Source: an uncultured Dorea sp.
Lineage (GTDB): Bacteria; Bacillota; Clostridia; Lachnospirales; Lachnospiraceae
DNA: 64,000 nt
Assembly (NCBI GenBank): GCA_945870325.1
Contig: CAMBRQ010000001.1
Span: forward strand, 1 to 64,000
Direction: 5' to 3'
A program made the position numbers and the translations under genes. The stretch's first letter is position 1. The number at the start of each line of letters is the position of its first letter. Under the pieces are notes generated by a model. The model did not search any database. It was not told where the DNA came from and worked only from the letters and a program-made list of their open reading frames with translations. Shown here in pieces: positions 57,773-64,000 of the stretch.

Positions 57773-57979
57773 CTGGTGAATGGCGACCGAGGCCGGGAGG
57801 GCAGTCGCTGGCTCCGAGGCTTCGCTCTACCTCAGCTAGTCCACCAATCTGTAGGTTTGCGAAGGCGTCGGCGATAGCGCCTCCTTCTTCGCGAACCAAC
57901 ATCTTGGGGACGGATCTTCGGAACGCTCCGCTTAACCTACGCCATCGACTGCCCTCCCGTCTTCTGAGACATTTACCAG
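57773..57979. repeat. ~207-nt long imperfect hairpin element after the alcohol dehydrogenase
   Basis: Arms pair across the whole segment. The outer ctggtgaat (57773) pairs with atttaccag (57971-57979); a perfect 14-bp core is 57794-57807 with 57946-57959. The tip is GGTTTGCGAAG with CTTCGCGAACC and GGCG-ATAG-CGCC. It is GC-rich for this genome, and I see no coding role. Confidence 0.7.
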
Positions 57980-58087
57980 CAAGGATTCTGGTGTGGATGA
58001 ATGTGGGACGGTATTGGGGAGACAGATTACCAAAATCCCTCACCTACTCTCGCCGAGAATCTCCTCACTAAGATAACCTTGCGCTAA

Positions 58088-59040
58088 TCAAGACTGACAG
58101 ACAGCGCGGAATGTGTATGGTGTATGGTGGATGGTGGATTGTGGGTCGTAAGCAAACGTCAAATCATACGCCCAACCACTATTTTCCGTAAGATCCGTTC
58201 CCCTTCTTCGTACAAAATCTTCTATCGCCAGCCTTCTTGGATATCGAACAATTTCATTTTCTTCTACGCAAAAACTCTCATATAAGCCAATCAATTTTTC
58301 AATTGCATAATCCCATAATCCTGATTTGCTTCCAATATTTTTAGTTTTCTCGCTTTTGAAAGCGTAACCAAAGGCACTATAATCCCATGAGCAGTGCCAA
58401 AATTAATATGTCCCTTTTTCATATGACTACGTTCCCATTTAAGCCACTGCTGCTTTCTTCTGATATGATATCTCAGAACCTTCTTTCCTCGATAAACATA
58501 ATCTTCGGACAGATAAATCAAAAAACGGATCAACTCTCGCACTTTCTGCTTTTCTTCTGAATTTTCCAATATTTCTGGACAATCCAAAAGATAATAAATC
58601 ACTCCTGCAATTCCTCCAAGAATATCATACGTGGCAAATGCAAGCTTAGCCTGCTGAAATCCGACAATTTTCTGGCAAACATTTCTTAGAAAGAGTCGAT
58701 TAAGAAGTTCTGATGAATCCTTCAGTTTTCCTGTCTTTTGCTCAATTTCGTGGAATGAAAATGCTAATTCCCCCAATTCTCCGTACATTTTCGCATCAAA
58801 AAAATCAACATATATGTCTGGCTTTTAATTAATTTGATTTATCAAATTTTCTGCAATTTCTAAAATATCCTCTTTTCGTCGAATTGTATTGTCTGCTCCC
58901 ATCATCTGTGAAGCAAAAAACAAAAGAGAAATACTTTCTTTCTTCATCACTTCAAAATCATTCTTTCCATAACAAATAATTACATGTTCAATATAGTTGT
59001 CTATTTTCTTTCCTATTCTTTCCATTTCAAACACTTTCAC
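58088..59040 (-). pseudogene. lanC: LanC-family lanthionine cyclase, broken
   Basis: Read through its defects it gives about 310 residues of a LanC cyclase: an N-terminal helical part (to 58828), then AFATYDILGGIAGVIYYLL and the hallmark GHINFGTAHGIIVPL. An in-frame TAA lies at 58825-58827, since the frame after it (KPDIYVDFFDAK) continues the same reading frame. A -1 frameshift is needed at ~58345, after SKA (an A4 run). The next ~68 residues keep similarity (IGLYESFCVEENEIV) and then stop with no WCYG or CHG zinc ligands, so the 3' end is lost. It starts (GTG, 59040) 2 bp after the CPBP gene. Non-functional as it stands. Confidence 0.8.
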
Positions 59041-59042
59041 TT

Positions 59043-60011
59043 TTATACTACTTCAGTCTTTTGTCTACCACCATATTGAGTAACGCTAGATTCCTTTCTA
59101 TATTCTTTTGAGAAAATAAACATCCACAATATTACCGGCTGAATAATTGCCCCTATTGGTATTCCGTGTACCTCCAAAATGCCATCTGCTACTCCTGTCA
59201 ATGTCGCGTTATTCATACCATGTAGCAACGCACATAACCACACATTTTCAGTTTTCATATATACCCATCCCAAAAAAATAGCTAAACCAATCACATTAAT
59301 AAATCTTGCTACAATCATTATTCCTAATCCAGCCTCCTGCCGATTTAGCTGAAAAGTCGTGACCCAAAGTGGTATATGCCATAATTCCCATATAATACCC
59401 AATATAATCACCCCCATACGCTTTCCCACACAACTCTGTAATCTTTTTTGCAAATATCCTCGCCAGGCGAACTCTTCTCCTAAAAAATTAAAACAGCTAA
59501 GCGCCATTATAGAAGGTATGCCATAAACTTGAGCGATAATATACTTTCCGCAATTAAAATTAACCCCAAAAACAGCTAAATAAATCCCTTTAATTACAAT
59601 TAATGCTCCCACAATTATTGCCATTTTCTTTTGATTCTTAAACGGATATAATGATTCCCCACCATATAAAAGGCAATAAAAAAATAATAAAAGACTAAAA
59701 ACAGCGAATAAACTTCTATTCCATATATTCATATATTCTTCTTTCACGATTCCTGCAATACAGATAAATATATAAAGAGAACAACAGCAACTTCCTACTA
59801 TAAAGATCTTTTGAAAAAAGTCCCTTTTCTTTCCTTTATTAATATACCATTGTCCGAGTATCACTCCGCTTGTTGGAAGCGTCATAATATATTCACCAAA
59901 TGCTAATGACATCATGCCAGGTTTAATCCAGGGTACAAATAACCAAGGGACTAGGTAAGCAACCATAAAAAAAATTATTCTCCTAGCATCCATATTTATT
60001 TTTTTCTTCAA
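59043..60011 (-). CDS. CPBP-family intramembrane metalloprotease of the lanthipeptide locus
   Basis: A ~323-residue membrane protein with ~8 helices and the CPBP (Abi) motifs: EEFAWRGYLQ (EExxxR), a HIPLWV block and HGMNNATLTG. The family includes Rce1-like proteases and bacteriocin immunity proteins. The start is the TTG at 60011 (or GTG at 60014), 7 bp after AGGAGG; an upstream ATG at 60062 lies in a hairpin and is rejected. It sits between the precursor and lanC, so self-immunity or leader processing is likely. The reading frame is intact, unlike lanC. Confidence 0.8.
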   Translation of the reverse strand: MKKKINMDARRIIFFMVAYLVPWLFVPWIKPGMMSLAFGEYIMTLPTSGVILGQWYINKGKKRDFFQKIFIVGSCCCSLYIFICIAGIVKEEYMNIWNRSLFAVFSLLLFFYCLLYGGESLYPFKNQKKMAIIVGALIVIKGIYLAVFGVNFNCGKYIIAQVYGIPSIMALSCFNFLGEEFAWRGYLQKRLQSCVGKRMGVIILGIIWELWHIPLWVTTFQLNRQEAGLGIMIVARFINVIGLAIFLGWVYMKTENVWLCALLHGMNNATLTGVADGILEVHGIPIGAIIQPVILWMFIFSKEYRKESSVTQYGGRQKTEVV

Positions 60012-60046
60012 CACCTTACCTCCTCTTATTAGCACCTTAAATACAC

Positions 60047-60061
60047 TGCGGCTCTGCCGCA
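60047..60061 (-). terminator. Hairpin after the lanthipeptide precursor
   Basis: A 6-bp GC-rich stem (60047-60052 with 60056-60061, TCT loop on the plus strand) directly after the precursor stop, without a U-run. Post-lanA hairpins commonly make precursor mRNA more abundant than downstream mRNA. Confidence 0.55.
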
Positions 60062-60067
60062 TTCTTC

Positions 60068-60250
60068 TTACAGCATGCAGAAGTCATTCCAGTTGTGGGG
60101 GGCAACAGATTTACATTTATTTGCTTTTGTCAAACCAATTGTAACAGTCGCCACTTCACATGGAACACTTGTACCGATTGACAACGAACCTGCCGATCCA
60201 TTATTTTCCACATTCCTTAAGTCAAGATCAAAATTATTCTGTTTATTCAT
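60068..60250 (-). CDS. lanA: Class I-like lanthipeptide precursor peptide
   Basis: A 60-residue peptide. Residues 7-12 are FDLDLR, the FNLD-type leader box recognised by class I LanB/LanC enzymes (streptin has FDLDLK). The C-terminal part is rich in Ser/Thr (S19, S22, S24, T27, S28, T35, T37, T41, S48) with Cys at 31, 46 and 58, enough for three thioether rings. RBS AGAAGG is 6 bp before the ATG. It resembles no lantibiotic core I know, so the cleavage site is unclear. The downstream CPBP protease and LanC pseudogene agree. LanB and LanT are absent from the window, so this precursor is probably unmodified today. Confidence 0.72.
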   Translation of the reverse strand: MNKQNNFDLDLRNVENNGSAGSLSIGTSVPCEVATVTIGLTKANKCKSVAPHNWNDFCML

Positions 60251-60422
60251 AGTAATCCTTCTTTTTATTACTTTTTTGTTTTACAGCTTTAGGATTCTTT
60301 GTTTGTATATTTTTAATATATCATTATTTTTTATTTTTTCAACTTTCTTTTACATATAATTTATTTTTTTATTATTCATTTTATTATATACTGATAAAAT
60401 ATTATTTTCTTTCCTTAGTATT

Positions 60423-60451
60423 TACATATTTTCTCTTTTGTGTGATAATTT
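60423..60451 (+). promoter_or_regulatory. Promoter of blaI operon
   Basis: TTTACA (60423-60428), 17-bp spacer, GATAAT (60446-60451), ahead of an AAAAAGGAGG site. 60251-60486 is otherwise very AT-rich; a weaker minus-strand promoter (TTGAAA, 16 bp, TATATT) probably serves lanA. Confidence 0.55.
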
Positions 60452-60486
60452 AATAACAAGATTAAATTTAAAAAAGGAGGTTTGAT

Positions 60487-60876
60487 ATGAAAAAGCGCTT
60501 TACAAAAAAACAGTTAGAAATCATGAAAATATTGTGGAACAGCGATAAGCCCTTAATTGCATCTGACATTGTAAAACAGAACGAAACATTAAATATCAAT
60601 ACTGTTCAAGCCTGTCTTCGTTCACTAGTCGCAAACAAGTCAATTGAAGTGACTGACATAGTCTATAGTGGCACAGTACTGACAAGACGTTACGCTCCAC
60701 TTATTTCTAAAGAAGAGTATCTTGATAATACCTATAAGGATATCCTTGGAAAAGGACAAACATTCTCACTAATCGCATCTTTAATTGATTCCGAAACAAG
60801 TTTAAGCGAATTAGAGGAATTGGAAAAAATAATTGCACAAAAGAAACAAGATATAGAAAGAGGAGGTGAAAAATAA
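60487..60876 (+). CDS. BlaI/MecI/CopY-family repressor
   Basis: A 129-residue protein: N-terminal winged helix (FTKKQLEIMKILWNSDKPL...NINTVQACLRSL) and a C-terminal dimerisation/cleavage helix region (GQTFSLIASLID). BlaI repressors are cleaved when a partner M56 protease senses a signal, and the next gene encodes that protease. Divergent from lanA, so it may regulate the lanthipeptide locus as well as its own operon. Confidence 0.9.
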   Translation: MKKRFTKKQLEIMKILWNSDKPLIASDIVKQNETLNINTVQACLRSLVANKSIEVTDIVYSGTVLTRRYAPLISKEEYLDNTYKDILGKGQTFSLIASLIDSETSLSELEELEKIIAQKKQDIERGGEK

Positions 60877-60877
60877 T

Positions 60878-62028
60878 ATGTCATTTACACTCGGACCATT
60901 TTATACATGCTTTATTGTAACACTCTTTCTCATGGGATACCTGCATATAATCATGCATCGATCTTCAATTTTTTTTGAGCGTACGATAAAGTTTTCATTA
61001 ATAGGTATTCTTATTATACTCGTTCGTATGGCAATACCTTTTAATCTCCCATTCACTTACACAGTTTTTTCCTATCAATTATTACCAAGAATAATTGATT
61101 TTTCAACAATTCGTGTATCCAACAGTAGCATGAGAGTTGCTGATTTCATATTTATGGCTTGGTTTATTATAGCGCTTATTTTATTAATACAACTATTTAC
61201 CCAATATGTGCGACTGCAATATTATCTTTCTAAGTTTTATGTAGAGGATAATGCAAAATATTACCATTTATTTGAACTTTTACATAGTCATTACAAAAAG
61301 CCAATACAAATTGCAATCATTCCCGAACCAATTTCACCAGCTATCACTGGTTTCTTGAAACCTATATTAATTCTTCCTAATATCGATTTTTTTCGGATAA
61401 AGAACTAGAATACATCTGTCTGCACGAGGTTGCACATTATAAAAAACACCATCTTTGGTTTGGTCTATTAATGGAAATCGTCTGTCGAATACACTGGTGG
61501 AACCCATTCGTACAATATCTAAAAAAAGAATTTGCTTTGTTCCTGGAACTATCGAACGACTTTTCTCTCATCCAATCCGATCAGAAATTCAATACCACAA
61601 ATTATGCTGATCTAATTGTGAAAACTGCAAAAAAAATACAAACTGCTAAACATATTGTACCAAGTCGTCTAATGAACTTTGCAATAAACAATCAACCCAT
61701 ATTAACTACACGAATTAACTTTATTCTTAACAGCAGAGAATCTATACAACACAAAAAATACTCACACTCAATTTTATGTTGTTGTTTTGTGTGTATTGCA
61801 GTTCTTTTATCTGTCTTCTTTGTTCCAGAGGCTTCTTTCCGTGAACTCGAAAAAACAGAGACAAATGATGCAGTACAAATCACCGAAAACAACTCTTATA
61901 TTTTGGATAACGGAAACGGATATTCCATTTATGTAGGCGGAGAGCATTTTGCAGATATTGACTCTATTCCCGACGAATTACAAAGTGTACCAATTTACAA
62001 GAAAGGAAAACATATTCATGAAAAATAA
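60878..62028 (+). pseudogene. M56/BlaR1-like sensor metalloprotease, frame interrupted at T7
   Basis: Start ATG 60878 after AGGAGGTG. The first frame (to 61408) gives membrane helices and ends in a stop just after a T7 run (61387-61393). Shifting -1 there restores IDFFSDKELEYICLHEVAHY: the zinc motif HEVAH lies at 61423-61437. The protein then continues for ~200 residues with a late membrane helix (ILCCCFVCIAVLLSVFF) and a short extracellular tail, with no penicillin-binding domain. Full length ~380 aa. Frameshift may be decay, homopolymer sequencing error, slippage or programmed recoding. Confidence 0.78.
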
Positions 62029-62280
62029 ACGTAATTTTTTTTAGCCATTATTTGTGCATTTTTTCTAAGTTTTAATTTAGAATCAACGGTATTGGCCGCA
62101 TCTTTTTCCACAGCCACTCCCATAGCAATTCATAAAAATATACCCGAAGCAGACTCTCCGGAGATTACACTGTTTAGTGCTGATATCGGTTGGAAGTTTA
62201 AAACTATAAATGGTGTTTTATACAAACGCCAATATAATTACACCACAAAACAATGGATTGGAGATTGGATTAAAGTTTAA
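62018..62280 (+). pseudogene. Small secreted protein, frame interrupted at T8
   Basis: ATG at 62018 (overlapping the M56 stop by 11 bp) opens MKNKRNFF then TAG. A -1 shift at the T8 run (62035-62042) yields an ~85-residue protein: signal peptide (LAIICAFFLSFNLESTVLAA) and a mature part ending in a Trp-, Tyr- and Lys-rich stretch (WKFKTINGVLYKRQYNYTTK). It resembles small secreted clostridial proteins adjacent to BlaI/M56 genes. Same slip type as the preceding gene. Confidence 0.65.
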
Positions 62281-62282
62281 AC

Positions 62283-62335
62283 ATACTACAAGAAAGATCC
62301 CTTATTGCTAAACAAAGGGATCTTTCTTGTAGTAT
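62283..62335 (+). terminator. Terminator with a 21-bp perfect stem
   Basis: 62283-62303 and 62315-62335 are perfectly complementary around an 11-nt loop, immediately after the small secreted gene. Stem and TCTTTCTTGT fit a terminator, unusually long. Confidence 0.7.
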
Positions 62336-62479
62336 ATTACTAATTATTATTCATCTGTGTAACTTTTTCTATAATAGTCACTTTTCTTATGCTGTTCTCA
62401 GCATATCGTCGTAAAGGAACTGTCGGGAAATAGATAGTCCGTAAGCGTATAATTTGACGTTTACGATTATTATAACGAC

Positions 62480-63563
62480 TTTTTTGAGTTGGGTAATAAA
62501 ATTAGTTTCAACTTCTACAAATTGGCTTTCCCAGACGACGATCCAGTCTATACCCTGAAAAAAGTGATGGAGAATTTAGATTTTTCAGGTCTGCTTGCCT
62601 GTTATTTTGACCGGAGAAGAACCGGATACTAATCCAATCATGTTGCATGCTGTTGTTACTTACGCAAATATGCGCGAAGTGCGTGCGGTTGACCGGATTG
62701 TAGATTTATGCCAAAGAGGGATGCCTTCTATGACTTCAAATGGAAAAGCGGAAAGGCGAGGTATTGGATGAACCGAATTATCAGTTCCTGCATCGGTTAG
62801 AGAAAGAGGAACTCATTACGCTTAAACAACTTTATATCGAAGGCACAAAGATAGAGGTCAATGCGAACCGCTATACATTTGTCTGGAGCGGAACGCTCAA
62901 TTACCATCTTGCCGGACTGCCGGATACGATAGATACTCTTTATAAAAAATACAACGCCCTCTTATCCGAGTATGGATACGGGACAAATATTCGAAGACAG
63001 ACCTGGAAGTTACATTTATAAGGATGAAAGAAGACCATATGCTGAACGGGCATTTAAACCCACTTAGAATGTCCAGGTTGCTGTGGAAAATTATTTTATT
63101 ATCCGCGGATATGAATCTTCTGTATCTGAAGGAAAATGCGGTGGCCAGTTATATCAAACTTCAGGATCATGAGCAGTGGAACCCCCGTGCCTATAAAGAA
63201 GACATCGAGAAGTATTGTAACATGAAGTACGAAGTCTTTAAAGACGAGCATTATTATGCATGCCATGACGGACGGGAATTAAGGCATATCCAAACAGAAA
63301 CCAAAGAACAGGATGGATATACACAGACTTTTGAGGTGTATGAATGTGCAGACTGCAGTGAATGTCCGCATAAGGCAAAATGTTTATATAAATATAATGC
63401 TGAAAAAGATGCAGAGAAAAATAAGGTTATGAAAACCAATACACGCTGGGAAGAACTAAAGGAAGAATCCCACGCCAATATTCAGAGCGAAAATAATATT
63501 CTGAACCGCCAGATCCGCTCCATACAGACAGAAAGCCACTTTGGAAACATCGTCGTAGCATGA
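62480..63563 (+). pseudogene. IS1182-family transposase remnant
   Basis: Pieces of a DDE transposase in three frames: YKLAFPDDDPVYTLKKVMEN and NPIMLHAVVTYANMREVRAV near 62530-62700; EGTKIEVNANRYTFVW and LAGLPDTIDTLYKKY at 62740-63021; then the Cys-containing insertion (ECADCSECPHKAKC) and RQIRSIQTESHFG at 63024-63563. The sequence matches IS1182-type transposases I know, with frameshifts and deletions, and the C-terminal RRF segment missing. No terminal repeats recognised. Inactive. Confidence 0.8.
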
Positions 63564-63580
63564 GTGTTAGAATCCTTTAG

Positions 63581-63707
63581 CGCAAAAAGAACCGAAATCT
63601 GGCATGAGAATTTGATCACAAATCAAATTCTCAAGAGTATCCGAACTGCGAAATCATCAGATTTCAGAGTGAGTGTACTCGATTGCAAGATTCCAGCTCT
63701 TTTTGCG
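63581..63707. repeat. Structured hairpin element after the transposase remnant
   Basis: CGCAAAAAG (63581-63589) pairs with CTTTTTGCG (63699-63707); inside is a perfect 12-bp hairpin (63605-63616 with 63622-63633) and a GAAATC/GATTTC hairpin. No gene is evident between 63564 and 63806. Confidence 0.6.
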
Positions 63708-63806
63708 GTTACGGCTTCTTCACGAAATACTCCGATTTGCAATCCACCAGACACATTCCGCGCCGCCGTCCATTCTCAACACGCAACTATCTCCAACTCA
63801 TTCCCT

Positions 63807-64000
63807 CTATAATGTATTTACAAAGCGCATGAAGGCTTCGCGTCCTTCCTCCGTGCACTTATAAACACCTGCATCTTCCAATACATGAGTAAATGTAATT
63901 CCAACTTCTTCTTTCAACACATCCATTACATTCTCTTTCGTAATGCTGTCGTATTTTGGCAGGAACTTCTCTACCCACTCTGCATGTTTCTCAATCTTCT
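63807..64000 (-). CDS. C-terminus of an unidentified protein (runs off the window)
   Basis: An open minus-strand frame enters from the window edge and ends with TAG at 63807-63809. The ~64 residues are soluble (HAEWVEKFLPKYDSITKENV, then EDAGVYKCTEEGREAF). I cannot name the family from this part. Confidence 0.7.
   Translation of the reverse strand, partial: KIEKHAEWVEKFLPKYDSITKENVMDVLKEEVGITFTHVLEDAGVYKCTEEGREAFMRFVNTL

Noticed and set aside
58140..58180. WAYD in the LanC pseudogene tail as a remnant of the WCYG zinc motif
   Set aside because: Surrounding residues do not align and the Cys and Gly are lost; could be coincidence in noncoding sequence.
60011..60062. CPBP protease beginning at ATG 60062
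   Set aside because: That ATG lies inside the hairpin after lanA; the AGGAGG site places the start at TTG 60011 or GTG 60014.

Overview
The window looks like the chromosome of a low-GC, spore-forming gut anaerobe of the Lachnospiraceae (Dorea, Mediterraneibacter or Coprococcus-like). The reasons are two PPi-type phosphofructokinases, a tRNA(Asn)-type AspRS next to GatCAB under a T-box, rubrerythrin, Csp-like subtilases, an AlgI/DHHW acylation operon and a PurF-like protein of the clostridial type. Placement is inferred from family content; no rRNA or tRNA gene was seen.

Layout. 0-3 kb is an accessory patch: a truncated N-terminus resembling TOTE-system proteins, an unknown winged-helix-like protein, and a compact XRE / ImmA-IrrE protease / PIN-domain operon. 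3-8 kb holds a subtilase, rubrerythrin, a GT2 glycosyltransferase and a PPi-PFK. 8.3-13.8 kb is a glycerol operon (glpP, glpK, GlpA-like dehydrogenase, FAD oxidoreductase, DUF1667) with two similar terminator hairpins, one in the glpP leader and one after glpK, that probably respond to GlpP. 14-17.6 kb encodes a degenerate kinase/TPR membrane protein and an Ig-repeat surface protein. 17.8-19 kb is a second PPi-PFK. 19.2-29.7 kb reads as one ten-gene operon: SGNH, DUF4358, MBOAT, DHHW, pseudouridine synthase, ligA, clpX, subtilase, coiled-coil protein and an lspA-like gene. A strong promoter lies upstream of its first gene.

30-38.7 kb holds a DUF5721 protein, htpG behind a perfect CIRCE element, a MacB-type ABC exporter with a huge coiled-coil permease, and a PurF homologue lacking its catalytic cysteine. 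38.8-45 kb is aspS, a zinc-ribbon membrane protein, gatC, gatA and gatB downstream of a T-box whose specifier reads AAC (Asn); together they would make Asn-tRNA by transamidation. 45-56 kb has an Rpn/PD-(D/E)XK-like gene with tandem repeats, a NitT/TauT-type ABC importer, a ClC antiporter and a Gld-like ABC system. 55.9-57.8 kb is a TetR regulator and an iron-dependent alcohol dehydrogenase with a perfect 32-bp palindrome at its promoter.

58-62.3 kb is the most unusual region: a decaying class I-like lanthipeptide locus. It has a 60-aa precursor with an FDLDLR leader box, a CPBP-family membrane protease, and a LanC cyclase broken by a nonsense codon and a frameshift. Divergently from these lie BlaI, an M56/BlaR1-like protease and a small secreted protein. 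The last two each need a -1 shift at a poly-T run (T7 and T8). No LanB is present. A degraded IS1182-type transposase follows, and the window ends inside an unidentified gene. Three long hairpin elements (about 30.4, 57.8 and 63.6 kb) lie after genes and are not explained by coding.
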